DNA from: Siphonodentalium dalli
Taxonomy: Eukaryota > Mollusca > Scaphopoda > Gadilida > Siphonodentaliidae
Reading direction: 5' to 3'
Length of the DNA: 64,000 nt
Assembly: GCA_032622095.1 (NCBI GenBank)
Contig: CP136066.1
Coordinates: forward strand, 58,186,609 to 58,250,608
Below the pieces are notes generated by a model. The model was not told the origin of the DNA. It did no database searches and was given only the letters and a program-made list of their open reading frames with translations. Positions 23,106 through 35,035 of the stretch are shown one piece after another. Each line of letters opens with the position of its first letter. Position 1 is the stretch's first letter. A program made the translations under genes and the position numbers.

Positions 23106-25378
23106 TTTAACATTCAGTAGGTCTAACTATTGTTATGAAGGAGTGATCGTGTCAAATGGTATGTTTGTATGAGTCATGAATGTTAACCCTTATTCCAACG
23201 TATCGTCTTTTGTTGTAGCGTCCGTATCGTCTTTTGACGTCTTTTGTTGTAGCGTCCGTATCGTCTTTTGACGTCTTTAATTTTTGCATTTTCAACACTC
23301 GGATTTGAGACTCGAATAAAGAGTAATAATGACGATTTACATTGATTGTGTTTTGTTCTGCTGATGGTTAAGATCATGAAGGGCACATATTAAATCCTTT
23401 CTTCCTTTGCTAGGCTTTAGATTTGCAAAATGTTTACTTAGAATGTTGTTTTGGCCGACAAAATGAAAACAAACGAAATAGAAACACGTGGTTTCGACGA
23501 AAACGACTGTTGTTGTCAGAGACGCTTCCTTGTTGATTGCGTTATGCGTGGCCGCGAGGGTAATCTATGTAAAATATGACAACTTGAACTTGATATTTAT
23601 ATTGGATTATGTATTATTTCTTAAGTGGTGATTTTATATTTCCAAATAGTGCAATATGAACATTTTCCCAGCCGTAATTAAATCGGCCACAGCTAAGCAA
23701 AATCTCAGCGTGACAGTTGCTGAACTGGCCATTGGGATGTTTTTCCTGTCGAGTTCCATTATGATTGTCACTTCATCCGTGAACGTGAAAAAAGATTTTT
23801 ATAATAATATTTTTTTTTAATGGACTAACATAATGAAGGCACGTATTTCCACCTTGCCTTCCTAAATATTAAAAAAAATGTTGACATAGAGTATGTTCTC
23901 AGTCTCGAATTGGCTGACAAAATGAAAACAAACGAAACAGAAACACGTGGTTCACTGGTAGTGAATTTTCGACGAAGACGAAATTTTATCAATATTTAAT
24001 GTAGGTGAACTTCTCCACAAACCAAATGTTGTGAAACATATTCATTAAGTGTCACAATTGTTGTTTAATTTGAGAACTCGAACATTGCAATTCCAAATTG
24101 ATGACTCAAAGTGGATCTTTCTGCGAAATCAGGTTATGTCTGAGCATCGGAATATTATTTCCGGTTGTAATATAACTACGGACGCGGCCGTTGTTGTGCT
24201 ATCGGCGGGATTCTGAACACATAATTAAAACTTTTTTTATATATATTATCTACAAATTTAGTATAATAAATTGATGAGATATTACTTTTATATATCCATC
24301 TGTTCAAGATTTCAAATATACCGCGCAAAAGACCATCGACCCTGATCGATCGAGAAAGAAATCAATAAAAAAAAATATCTCCTGGTTTGACATCAAGTCA
24401 GCCCAATGCGGGTGCTTCTAAATAAAGGCGAGTTTACAGTTGACATGCAGATATCTCAAATTCATCTTGGGAAGCTTCTTTGCGTGTATGCATATATAAT
24501 TACCGACTATAAAGTAATAATGTACTTATATCAACGCAATGTCGATAAAACAAAGCATATCCCAAGCAACACATTCGAGCACCTGCTGACGACGTCTTAC
24601 TATTAAGTTAGCCCACTGCCATTTCGAACAATTCGCGCTCGTTTTCTGTCATCTAATTAGCATCAATGGGGAAACTCCACCCCTAAACTTGAGCCAATGA
24701 AATCAGTTCAAACTTCTAATCATTGATGTCATTGGTTGTCAATGAAAACATTCTTAGAATCAACAAAAAGTGACCTTTGAACATGTGGTTTTTGCACGAA
24801 AATTTACAAACTTTCACAAAGAAACGTGACGTAATTGCTAATAATTTGCGCTTTTATCGGAAGTCTTTTTACGACTTTGTCAAATCATGGTTTATATGAT
24901 TAATGCACATCAAATATAAAGACATTTGGTTTAATTATTTTATTTATAATACGCTTTTTTGTTTTCAAAAATCATGAATTATTTTTTTTTCAATCAGGAC
25001 ACGAATCCGTGGGTAAACAAACAAAGGACATACTCGCATAGGCATGCCGTAAATTTGCATAAAATGTCATTTTTGACTCACATGTGTGATAAAATGAAGA
25101 TAAACGGTTGTTTATATGCACATATTTAGTTCGTCTATTGGTTTATGTTTCCATTATCGTATTCACAGATGACACTTAACTTAAGTCTTAAGTGAAAGCA
25201 TGCTTGTTGTTGCATATCGGATGATACACATGGCACATTTACCTGTGGCCAGTGTGGGGAAACACCCAATGATATTATAACGTCAAATTCCTGTTGGCTA
25301 ACGTAATTACCTTCATACCTGTTGACGTTGGCTATATGACGTGGTTTAACTACATGTGCTGTTGGGAAAAGGGTTAAA
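23106..25378. other. Intron 3 sequence, no exon recognised
   Basis: A 39-bp direct repeat (tagcgtccgtatcgtctttt) is at about 23195-23277. A diverged direct repeat with 'aaaatgaaaacaaacgaaa' occurs at 23460 and 23918. No Ig-like frame or other domain was recognised. Confidence 0.35.
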
Positions 25379-25594
25379 TACAGTAATGCCCTAGATAATC
25401 GACTCCTTAACCACAGCAGAATTATGGGTAACTTTTCAGAATTTAGTCGGAAATATGGCTTGTTGCCATTCATCGGAAAGCTCTCAGTGAGAGCTTTCCG
25501 ATGAATGGCAACAAGCCATATTTCCGACTAAATCCTGAAAAGTTACCCATAATTCTTCTATGTTAAGGAGTCGATTATTTAGGGCATTACTGTA
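25379..25594. mobile_element. MITE-A copy, full foldback
   Basis: Hinge CTCTCAGTGAGAG, arms of about 100 bp, TA flanks. The frame MNGNKPYFRLNSEKLP... is one arm. Confidence 0.92.
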
Positions 25595-25777
25595 TGTTAG
25601 TACGAGTCATTTTAACCATTTACATATCCCAGAGAGAAGTGCAGTGTCAAATTTTAACTAAATATACTTGCATGACCAGTGATCTATGTTTTTATTCATA
25701 TTTTTGTATCATGATACGCAGTAGACAATTGTATCGCAATGAATCGTAGCAGCCCTCCTCAATAAGTCTATATAATA

Positions 25778-25958
25778 TACAGTAATGCCCAGATAATCGA
25801 CTCCTTAACCACAGCAGAATTATGGGTAATTTTTCAGGATTTAGTTTAGCGAGAGCTTTCCGATAAATGGCAACAAGCCATATTTTCAACTAAATCCTGA
25901 AAAATTACCCATAATTCTGCTGTGGTTAAGGAGTCGATTTACTTAGAGCATTACTGTA
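25778..25958. mobile_element. MITE-A copy, shortened left arm
   Basis: The inner part of the left arm is deleted (gatttagttt joins gcgagagctttcc). The right arm is complete to GCATTACTGTA. Confidence 0.85.
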
Positions 25959-26058
25959 GGTACTTTAGTATTATGACCAATTTTATGTCAGTGACCTGCA
26001 TGTGATGTGAACCGTCAAGTTTTTATTAAACTGTGGTATATAATTAGAATTATATTGG

Positions 26059-26090
26059 TAATGCCACTGTATTTAGGGCATTACTGTATA
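26059..26090. mobile_element. MITE-A tips only
   Basis: GGTAATGCCACTGTA is followed at once by TTTAGGGCATTACTGTA: two end pieces with no arms between. Confidence 0.6.
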
Positions 26091-26122
26091 GAGGAGATGA
26101 TTATTAGAGTTATCTAACTTAC

Positions 26123-26291
26123 CGTGAAGAGAAAAGAGTATTAACTGTCCTTAAATCCGTATCCGTAGTAGTGACAGTCGTATTAAGTAAAGAGTAGAAG
26201 AAACCCAACGAGTTAACTTTGCATTGGAAGCGGGCGATGCCGCCGACCCTAACTCCTTGTGACCGAGGTTGTACAGTGACAGTTGGCTCTC
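26123..26291 (-). CDS. IgSF gene, exon 3: first half of an Ig domain
   Basis: On the minus strand the acceptor is TTTTTCAG|GAGAGCC and the donor CACG|GTAAGT. The exon enters in phase 1 (matching exon 2) and leaves in phase 2 (matching exon 4). It starts GEPTVTVQPRSQGVRVGG and continues ARFQCKV, a typical A/B-strand opening of an Ig domain with its first cysteine. The usual C-strand tryptophan is absent; the stretch after the cysteine is NSLGFFYSLLNTTVTTT, so the domain is atypical or rich in inserts. A complete MITE-A lies 36 bp upstream of the acceptor. Confidence 0.8.
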
Positions 26292-26326
26292 CTGAAAAAG
26301 AAGCAAAACCTTCAGGGTTACATACA

Positions 26327-26543
26327 TACAGTAATGCTCTAAATAATCGACTCCTTAACCACAGCAGAATTATGGGTAACTTTTCAGGATTTAGTCGGAA
26401 ATATGGCTTGTTGCCATTCATCGGAAAGCTCTCAGGGAGAGCTTTCCGATGAATGGCAACAAGCCATATTTCCGACTAAATCCTGAAAAGTTACCCATAA
26501 TTCTGTTGTGTTTATGGAGTCGATTACTTAGGGCATTACTGTA
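26327..26543. mobile_element. MITE-A copy beside Ig exon 3
   Basis: Full foldback with hinge CTCTCAGGGAGAG and TA flanks. It ends 36 bp from the exon 3 acceptor on the intron side. Confidence 0.92.
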
Positions 26544-26939
26544 CATACACGCATCTAGTTGTGGGACACATTGTTATGCAAAGTTTATATCCCAGATACA
26601 GACCAGCGATATACTAGTATGCTACTACAGTGTATATTGGGGATGAATGTCCCTTCTCGGTTCTCACCTGTAAACACTTGAGATATGATATTGAGGTGAC
26701 ATCACCAACTGATATCACTTACTAACGATCATAAAAACATGCACTTTGCCATAATCCGACATCACTCTAAAGGTAGTATTGAAGCATACATCTGGGACAC
26801 ACAATTTTACTTAGGCAAGATGCATATCCAGAGTTCTGGGACATCTGTATCTGTATATTCAGGGATGAGAGAGTTATTAATATATATCAACAGATTAAAC
26901 GTTGATTATTAATACCGGTACATTCATAACAAATACATG

Positions 26940-27062
26940 TACAGTAATGCCCTAAGAGAGCTTTCCGATGAATGGCAACAAGCCATATTTGCGACTAAAT
27001 CCTGAAAAGTTACCCATAATTCTGCTGTGGTTAAGGAGTCGATTACTTAAGGCATTACTGTA
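26940..27062. mobile_element. MITE-A copy, left arm lost
   Basis: The tip TACAGTAATGCCCTAA joins GAGAGCTTTCCGATGAAT and a complete right arm. It is the same kind of loss as at 3796 and 42136. Confidence 0.87.
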
Positions 27063-27139
27063 CCTTGATCAGTTAGCTGGACAAGAAGATTGTGGGGCCA
27101 AAACAAGGGGCATTCTCAATATTTGTCCAGCCATTTCAA

Positions 27140-27300
27140 CAGTGGGCTAGCATCACCAAATACACCCTCTTGGGACCTCATTCTGCTTAGGCCTCATCTT
27201 CTGGGAAGCATTTATAGTCTCAAATTAACATTGTTTTTAGTAACTGTTTACCTTCTGTTCAGTTTCTGTATCCCCTAATTTGCAGAAGATAAATTGAATA
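27140..27300. repeat. Foldback repeat, family G fragment
   Basis: Carries 'caccctcttgggacctcatt' and the inner part 'ttaacattgtttttagtaac' in the orientation opposite to the copy at 928-1312. Confidence 0.6.
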
Positions 27301-27571
27301 ATCGAGGTGATTTGACCTGACTGGTGGGCAAAATTGAATCTATGTATTCTATGATAAATTCTAGGTTGGGTGTCAAGTCCTCCATGATAGTTTAACTATT
27401 ATAATTCAAACTGCAACTTCCCAATTGTTAGGCAAATATAAAAATATTGGTAGATTTATATATGTACACCTCCTGACCCTATTTTTAGTCCCCTCCTCAA
27501 TTTTTTTTATGTGCATATCTTTTATGAAAATTTGTTTCTCATGACTTAGACACTACTTTCATTAAATATCC

Positions 27572-27764
27572 TGTGCCTGTTCATTCTCTTATAAATGCGA
27601 GTCTGCCATAGGGAGCATCGCATATATAAGAGAATGCACTGGCTTACATGATCAAGGTAAATATTGTTAGGCCAATGCATTCTCATATATATGCGAGGTG
27701 CCCTGGGAGAATACACTGGCACAAGGTTTTCGCAAAAATTCGGGAAGCTCCAGTCATGGAAGGG
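27572..27764. mobile_element. piggyBac-like type D element, right part
   Basis: Two versions of the shared palindrome (27575-27643 and 27669-27722, the second shortened) are followed by 'ggaagctccagtcatggaag' + GG + TTAA. The left end is missing. Confidence 0.7.
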
Positions 27765-27769
27765 TTAAT

Positions 27770-27960
27770 CATCAAATTACGTTTCAATGATCCATTAATC
27801 CATCTATTTTTATCAAATTGGACAATCTAAATCACCTTGTAAATATATAAGATAGGATACTTCTTCAATATCTAAAACTGTCCATGGCCATTTATGTTAG
27901 GAAGAATAAAATATAAAAATTAAAATTTGCCCTCCCGCCCCATTTTTTCTAAAAAAAAAG
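27770..27960. repeat. Dispersed repeat, third copy of the 3960-4385 unit
   Basis: 'aattggacaatctaaatcac' and 'gtccatggccatttatgtta' match both copies near 4 kb, in the same orientation. Confidence 0.7.
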
Positions 27961-28044
27961 TTGGATGTAAATCAAGCAATTTATTTATATTGGCCTTCAG
28001 TCCAGTTTATTTGTTAAATTATAATACACCAATCAATCAGTTCA

Positions 28045-28261
28045 TACAGTAATGCTCTAAGTAATCGACTTCTTAACCACAGCAGAATTATGGGTAACTT
28101 TTCAGTATTTAGTCGGAAATATGGCTTGTTGCCATTCATCAGAAAGCTCTCAGGGAGAGCTTTCAGATGAATGACAACAAGCCATATTTCCGACTAAATC
28201 CTGAAAAGTTACCCATAATTCTGCTGTGGTTAAGAAATCGAATACTTAGAGTATTACTGTA
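28045..28261. mobile_element. MITE-A copy, full foldback
   Basis: Variant with CTCTAAGTAATCGACTTCTT in the outer left arm. The right arm carries the complement with two changes. TA flanks. Confidence 0.92.
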
Positions 28262-29461
28262 CTTGACTTGGGGATTTGAAGTCAATAAAAGAGAAAAATT
28301 CCCAAATAAGGACATCTCAGAGACTGTCTGGTGGCTGTCAATGTACTCTACTTGGTTGGTCCAACTGAACCCGACCCCATGTTTCAATGGCCTCTTAAAT
28401 GTAACAGTGGTAAACAAATGCACAGCTTAAACCTATACTATTATCCTTGCCCAAAGTTCACATAATAGAGCTATCATCACATCCTTGGATATTTTGTTTC
28501 CATATTACTTAATATACCTGCACTACATATATTTCTTGAATAGTGCATCACCATGTTCTTGCATAATTTCCAAGGATTACTCTAATGTGACATCCATCAC
28601 ATATAGTATATACACTGATGGTTTGGATGCCATGGTTACGAAATTTGAAGCATTGAATTCATTGGTGGGTGTAAATTTAATGTGAGGTCTATGCTAAAGC
28701 AAGAAATCTGAAATACTGGTTGTCGACACCCGAAAACGTTTTTGTTATGGGGGACTACTTGCATCCTATTAGATCTTGCCATGAATGGTCAGGTCATAAT
28801 GAATATTAAAATGAGGACCTCGATTCTAACACTGAGCGGTGATTGGCTGTTTCTACTATGTCAGTCATGGAAAGGTCAGGTCACAATGAATATTAAAATT
28901 AGGAACTGTGTCACTTGACAAATATCTTTTTTAAAGTTGGAATTATCGACAGATTTCTCCTCTATTAGAATTGTTTACTGACAATGTGTTGATTTGTATG
29001 AGTAAATAAATTATTAGCCGACAATAAATCACTAAGTTCCAGATATTTAGTTGATCGTTTGACCGATTTTTAATGATAGTAAACTGTATGTGGTGAATTT
29101 AGAGACACATGTCCGACATTGCTGTCTGAGCCGGATCAAACCAAAAAAATACGCTCTCCGGAGACAATATTCGGTGGTTAAAATTTTATCAAATGCAACG
29201 TGTATGAATGTTTCTGATGGGAGTTTGTGGTATTTATTGAAAGATGAATTCTTTGCCGATCCATCCATGTATATATCGTTATCATTACTGGGGTGAATGG
29301 GCTAAATTTGTGCGACTCCCGAGCGATGGTGAAACGTTGAATTTCTACAGTTACCCTTGTCAATATAATGTTCCATTAACGCGAAGAAGGCGCGTATATA
29401 GAGCGGCGTATATGGGCAGTGCAAAAGGGGGGCGGACAGCGGAGCGCGTTGCAGGCCCCTG
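28262..29461. other. Intron 2 sequence, no exon recognised
   Basis: Two short direct repeats with 'ggtcaggtca.aatgaatatt' lie near 28785 and 28875. Open frames at 28262-28430 and 29047-29483 were examined and show no domain. Confidence 0.35.
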
Positions 29462-29494
29462 TGTTAAGGAGTCAATTATTTAGGGCATAACTGT
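29462..29494. mobile_element. MITE-A right tip
   Basis: 'ttaaggagtcaattatttag' + GGCATAACTGTA, the outer 32 bp of an arm, directly after a GC-rich stretch. Confidence 0.7.
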
Positions 29495-29916
29495 ACATTT
29501 ACTAGTACCATATATAAAAGTGAGGCAAATATCTGTGTACATGTGTATATATACTAGTATATATCAGAGTTATGTAGGCACGAACTCAGTATGAGTGTTC
29601 ATTGCTTCATATGTGCTTTTAAAACTTATTGAGTGTGAACAAATTATCATTTCTTATTGAAATGGCCCATGTGTCGATCGGAATGGCACATTGAGATGTC
29701 CCTCAAACCAGATCAAACTTGAAGCATCAAGCATGCCGAGGTTCGAACCCGTACCAATCTCCTCTAGCCCAGACTGCGATGATCTTATCCAAGACCTACA
29801 TGTAATGCTGTTTTCAGTCTCCTGACAAGCATATTTTCAAGAAACCCAACAGGTTTTAAACACAATGATGTACAGTTTCCAAACTTCATATTTCTGCTAG
29901 ACTGTTCAACTACATG

Positions 29917-30133
29917 TACAGTAATGTCCAAAGTAATTGACCACTTAACCACAGCAGAATTATGGGTAAGTTTTCAGGATTTAGTCGGAAATATGGCTTG
30001 TTGCCATTCATCGGAAAGCTCTCCCCAAGAGCTTTCCGATGAATGGCAACAAGCCATATTTCCGACTAAATCCTGAAAAATTACCCTTAATTCAGCTGTG
30101 GTTAAGTGATCAATTACTTTGGACATTACTGTA
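29917..30133. mobile_element. MITE-A copy, full foldback
   Basis: Same sub-type as the copy at 3314: TCCAAAGTAATTGACCACTT on the left and its complement on the right (one change), hinge CTCTCCCCAAGAG. Confidence 0.92.
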
Positions 30134-30469
30134 CTAGTAGCAAGCAATGACCGTTTTGTCTAGTATGATTATTCAAGTGCCTGGATCAGTGTACCGGGTA
30201 GCTCAGTCTACTTGGGACTTTATCCTACCATTCAACATATTTTAAAGTACCGGTAGGTTAATTCCTATCTCTGCCCAACTGGTAGTATAGTACTGTATGT
30301 ATGGTCGATGACACTAGGACACGTAGCTTATAAGTACATGTAGCCCTGCAAAACATAAAAGGCCACCAACCGCAGTGTCCCCCAAAATGGTGGCTAATTC
30401 CGAGATTGGCAGTATTATTGAAATCAGTAAATATTTGTTAAAGTTATTGCACTTATGACAAAAAACCGC

Positions 30470-30618
30470 GCCGAACAAGAAGTATACCGCGGCCGAACGG
30501 CAAGTACACCGCAGCCCAACTGCAGTCAGCCGGTGGAGCCGCGGTGTAGTTGCAGTTCGGCCACAGTGGCAACGCAAACCGCACCGCGGTTAAGTGGACA
30601 CTTGTTTTGTCCAGCGGG
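30470..30618. mobile_element. CCGCGG-rich palindrome element, right part
   Basis: Overlapping short palindromes (ccgcggccgaac, ggagccgcggtgtag) are followed by 'ggacacttgttttgtccagc' + GGGGGTA, the right end of the family that is complete at 41441-41840. The left end is not found. Confidence 0.7.
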
Positions 30619-31301
30619 GGTATATGTGTTTACATGTCAATTACGTATTATTGCCCAATCCACTATCTGTGAATTAATTTCATTACGTCTTGTACACAGA
30701 AATTCGTAATTTATTTTATGGCTCCAGCCATTATTTTTCTATAAAATATTGATATTAGATCGTTGTTATTACAGGGAATTTATTGAAAATGGCACACAGT
30801 ACCCCTTTAAGTGGGCATTTAAATCTCCCATTGATATTATTAAAGCACTTTTCAAGGACCCTACTCAAAAACTTGTTTTTTCAATGGTTTCCAGGAATGG
30901 AAAAAATTAAGTCAAATTCAATCAGTTTCAATGTTTCCACATGAACCCTGAAATTATTATGATCATTTTATCAAAACAGGCACACACAAAAAACAGGGCG
31001 TATAACTATACTACTGCTGGAGGGGTCAGGTTAATACATTTTCAGATTTTTGCAGCTTTCGACCAGGAACCAGTCAATTCAACAAGAGACATTTAGTGCA
31101 CGCAAATATAAGACAAGAGAGTCGCAAAAACAATGACAGATGACATATAGATATCAATTTTCATTAACTAAGCAGTTTGAGATGAAAATCATTCATTAAA
31201 ATGTACTTTTACTTCCATGAACTAGAAATTTAGACAGTTGCTGTCAATTTCGCGCGATAGACTGGTCCTTGTCCTTGTTCTCCGAAAAGTTGAAAACGTA
31301 G

Positions 31302-31426
31302 TACAGTAATGCTCTAAGTAATCGACTTCTTAACAACCACAGCATTTAGTCGGAAATATGGCTTGTTGCCATTTATCGGAAAGCTCTCCCCTGGTTAAGA
31401 AGTCGATTACTTAGAGCATTACTGTA
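31302..31426. mobile_element. MITE-A copy, internally deleted, beside Ig exon 2
   Basis: The outer parts of both arms are exact complements (CTCTAAGTAATCGACTTCTT and complement), while most of the right inner arm is gone. It ends 29 bp below the exon 2 donor. Confidence 0.87.
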
Positions 31427-31454
31427 ACCTGACCCTTTCTTCAATACTACTTAC

Positions 31455-31781
31455 CAGTTACTACAGTCACACGGATTTGTTGTCCTAATAGAATTCCATA
31501 ACTATCTTGAATGAAACACACATAAAACCCGTTGTGTCTGCGTTTGGCTTTCTCAACCAACAAGGTGCCATTCCTCTGAAGAATCTGATATTTGACATGT
31601 TTTCGCTTGCCCTTTGGAATGGTGATTGGTACGCCATCTTTTTGCCAACTGTACGTAACTTTGGATGGGTCTTCATGATCTTTACGCGTATAATTTATTA
31701 GGGAGCACGGCAGCGCAAGCCGCTCCCGTTTGGCGACTATTACATGTCGGCCTTTCTGGTGTGTTTCATCTGGCTCAGACC
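31455..31781 (-). CDS. IgSF gene, exon 2: complete Ig domain
   Basis: Minus-strand exon of 327 nt (phase 1 to 1) between acceptor GTTCTTTCAG|GGTCTG and donor AACTG|GTAAGT. It encodes about 109 residues with the full Ig layout: RERLALPCSLINYT (B strand, first Cys), VTYSWQKDGVPI (C strand with the core Trp), NGTLLVEKAKRRHNGFYVC (E/F strands, second Cys) and QQIRVTVV (G strand). The signal peptide of exon 1 joins it in phase, so this is the first Ig domain, on the extracellular or secreted side. It has one NxT glycosylation site (NYT) and one NGT. The family (adhesion receptor, receptor kinase or secreted) cannot be told from these exons. Confidence 0.88.
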
Positions 31782-32360
31782 CTGAAAGAACAAATTCAAA
31801 TAAGATTTTTAGATGGTGAATTTCTTCCCTTCGACCAGATTTCCCCAGATTTCAAATTAGTTTTTGCATTGAAAATTAACTCAACAACATGTTGGCGAGC
31901 ACGCTTTGCGTATACTGATCGTTGATTGGTTAAAGTAATTTGTGTACTCCAAAGTCGCTTCGTAATTATTGTTATACATGTATATGAGTATAGTGTCAAC
32001 TTTGAAATGGATGTTATACTTTCTCCTGTGCCATCGATGGACCTATTAGCTGGTGCTCTCTGTAATTTTTGTGTTCAGCGTCTGTTGTCGAAGTTTTGGA
32101 ACAGTTTATACTAGAATTGTGCATTCAAATTGGAAAACATAGCTTTTACTCGATCGACGGGCATTGGAATTTTAAGAATCGGTTCAGGCGTTTTTGTGAA
32201 TTTGTGTGTGTGGGGTAGCATCACTAAATTCACTCTCTGGGGACCTCATTCTGCAAATATCAGACACACTATATCCTGGCTGCTACCCATGCATTGATGT
32301 TGGCATTGATTTAACCATTTCTATAATGGTTACGGCATTGCTGATTGCCTTTAGCCCTCA

Positions 32361-32578
32361 TACAGTAATGCCCTAAGTAATCGACTCCTTAACCACAGAA
32401 GAATTATGGGTAACTTTTCAGGAGTTAGTCGGAAATATGGCTTGTTGCCATTCACCGGAAAGCTCTCCCCGAGAGCTTTCTGATGAATGGCAAAAAGCCA
32501 TATTTCCGACTAAATCGTGAAAAGTAAGCCATAATTCTTCTGTGGTCAAGGAGTCGATTACTTAGGGCATTACTGTAT
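32361..32578. mobile_element. MITE-A copy whose inverted repeat extends into the flanks
   Basis: Full foldback with TA flanks. Outside the element, 'gcctttagccctca' on the left and 'tgagggctaaaggc' on the right are also complementary, which adds about 15 bp per side to the palindrome. Confidence 0.92.
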
Positions 32579-32889
32579 GAGGGCTAAAGGCATAATATAG
32601 TATTTTATTACTGATTGAAATGGAATTTTGCTTTGATGGAGAGGGCTAACAAGCTAGTGTTCTCCCTCTTGCTACACTCCGAATGCGCCTGAAGTTTATG
32701 TTCTAAAAATAGCCTGTAAAAGCCTGAAAGGTTTTATGCATTATATCAGAAAAAAGATTTAAATAAAATTGATATTAATTGATAGGTAAGTGTTTCCGGA
32801 CAGGTGTATTCGATTCATATTTATTTTTTATGCCCAGAAACGATATAAAACTTGTTAGATAGAGATCAATCCTGCAACCAGTGTGTCTA

Positions 32890-33320
32890 TTATTTGCAGA
32901 ATGAGGTCCAGAGGGTGAATTTAGTGACTCCAACCCACACAGCGGACTAGCATACCAAATTCATCCTCTGGGGGAACTCATTCTGCATGGCCTGCTATGG
33001 GAGACTAATAAGGATCAGATTGAAGTTCCCCAGTTGAAGTTGGTTTGGCCTCATCTTGTGGGAAGTATCTACAGTATCTAATTAACATTGTTTTAAGTTA
33101 CTTTTTCCATTATGGAAAGTTTCTATATCCCCTATTTCATAGAAGATAAAATGCAAAATCAAGGTGACTAATGGGTGAACATCACCAGCTTCAACTGGGG
33201 AACTTCAATCTGATCTCCCATAGCAGTTGAGCCCTAAGCTGAATGAGGTTCCAGAGGGTGAATGTGGATAGCATAACTAAATTCACCCTCTTGGGACCTC
33301 ATTCTGCAAATGACACACTA
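32890..33320. repeat. Foldback repeat, family G, several pieces
   Basis: Forward and inverted copies of the 'ccagagggtgaat' / 'attcaccctctgggg' motif occur at about 32910, 32955, 33250 and 33285, with the 'gttccccagttgaagttggt' / complement pair inside (33020 and 33190). A further single motif is at 32215-32275. Confidence 0.65.
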
Positions 33321-33379
33321 TTTGCAGGCTTAGAGATACCGGTAGATCATCTTTAAAGATGGTGTACTAACTCTGCCCA

Positions 33380-33745
33380 TTGCCAGGTTTACAATGACAT
33401 ACCCCATGCAGTGATGTTGGCCGATCGCCAGGTTTACAATGACATACCCCATGCATTTATTTTGGCCCGCACCAATGCATTGATGTTGGCCCGCATCAGG
33501 TTTAAAATGACATACCCCATGCATTGATGTTGGCCCGCACCAGGTTTACAATGACATACCCCATGCATTGATGTTGGCCCACGCCAGGTTTACAATGACA
33601 TACCCCATGCATTGATTTTGGCCCGCATCAGGTTTAAAATGACATGTTGGCCCACGCCAGGTTTACAATGACATACCCCATGCATTAATGTTGGCCCGCG
33701 CCAGGTTTACAATGACATACCCCATGCAATAATATTGGCCCGCAC
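33380..33745. repeat. 44-bp minisatellite, about 8 copies
   Basis: Unit: 'ccaggtttacaatgacatac' + 'cccatgcattgatgttggcc' + about 4 bp. Stray single units lie at about 34095-34125 and 34315-34360, so the array once extended further or is itself part of a longer dispersed repeat. Confidence 0.92.
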
Positions 33746-35005
33746 CTGGTTTACACCCTGATAATTAGCAGAAATGTGCCTGGGGTAAGAAATTGCCTAG
33801 GCCGGGAATATTTCCTTGGCTTAAAAGCCTACGATCCATGTACCGTAAGTGTATGCTCAATTGTGCTCTGCATCTACAACTTCAGTTTACAATGGGAAAA
33901 TACTAGTAGTCCATTATCATGGCAAACTTCCACAGTCCAATACAACATTAAGACAATGTTTCAGCAAATTGTTTTATATTTTGCACACAAAAAAAACAGG
34001 CTCTGAAATTTGTCTCGGCTACAAAATAGCCTACGGAATTTCTTTTTGCCACAAGCATTTGCCTCGGCCAGCCGACAGCCAACGCTAATTAACAAGGCTG
34101 GGTTTACAATGAAATACCCCATGCCAGGGGTTGACTTAATTTTTTTTAATTTGTATAGCAGCACTGGGTAGATTTTGCATAGCATTCCAAACCAAAATAT
34201 GTTTTTTCATTGTAAATTGGTTAGCAGAAATTGAAAATTGCATCGCAATTTGCGATACATTTGCATCGAATCCAGTTAACTCGAGCCCTGCCCCATGCAT
34301 TGATATTTGCCCGTGCCAGATTTACAATGACATACCCCATGCATTGATGTTGGCATCGATTAAGTTTACGATTATCAGCCCATTCCAGTGGACTCAAATA
34401 TATGTTATGCCATTACAATTGTACTATCCAGCACCCTACATAATCACTCGATCATCCGCATATTCCATGCATATATGGAATCAGGGAGCTAAATGTGTTC
34501 TAGAGTCGGGGAACGAGTACACCGTGGAATGCTAAAGGTGAAGTAACTGAAGAATGACCTTCACCTGATACATGCGACACGTTATTAAAGGATGACATCG
34601 CGTTTATTTGATTTGTACATCATATCTAAATAATTTAAACTGGTGAATGAATGGGGGAATGGATTTTTGTGAGCGGGAAATTTATTTAACTAGCTGCTGT
34701 AGTTCTGGGTTTTCCCAGATCAAATTTGGCTGTGGGATAGCCCTGTTGTACATGTACACTTGGGGATTTATTTTTAAAAAGTAAACACATGACCTATGAT
34801 TTTTCTACCATTTTCGTGATCAACTAGTGTCAATCTAGCTGGGGAAACATCACTGGTATGGCCTGCAGGCTTCAATTCAGTGAATTTGGCCGAAACGTTA
34901 ACACTGTCGCCTATGGGAAACCATTTAGTTCCGTGATTCCATATGCATGCTACTGTACATCAGCCAGTATGAGCATCCTTTAGAATTATGACTGCACATT
35001 GTGGT
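33746..35005. other. Intron 1 sequence, no gene recognised
   Basis: Apart from stray 44-bp units, nothing was assigned. Short open frames at 33776-34088 show no domain. Confidence 0.35.
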
Positions 35006-35009
35006 TTAA

Positions 35010-35033
35010 CCCTTCCATGACTGGAGCTTTGCA
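35010..35033. mobile_element. piggyBac-like type D left tip
   Basis: TTAA then CCCTTCCATGACTGGAGCTT, cut off by the MITE-A complex that begins at 35036. Confidence 0.7.
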
Positions 35034-35035
35034 GA

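Noticed and set aside
22537-25758. A 3.2-kb hAT element between TAGGGCTGCAACGAT and ATCGTAGCAGCCCT
   Set aside because: The right end lacks the last A, no 8-bp flanking duplication exists, and a nearer partner end is at 22816.
25135-28430. Repeated open frames such as MNGNKPYFRLNPEKLPIILL at many places
   Set aside because: They are translations of MITE-A arms, present in both orientations, and end at element borders. They are not genes.
28262-28430. Minus-strand frame with GVGFSWTNQVEYIDSHQTVS as an extra Ig exon between exons 2 and 3
   Set aside because: No convincing donor, a weak acceptor, no cysteine pair, and exons 2 and 3 already join in phase without it.
29740-29830. tRNA-like or tRNA-derived SINE, from the B-box-like GGTTCGAACC
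   Set aside because: No convincing A box at the right distance, no cloverleaf, and no second copy in the window.
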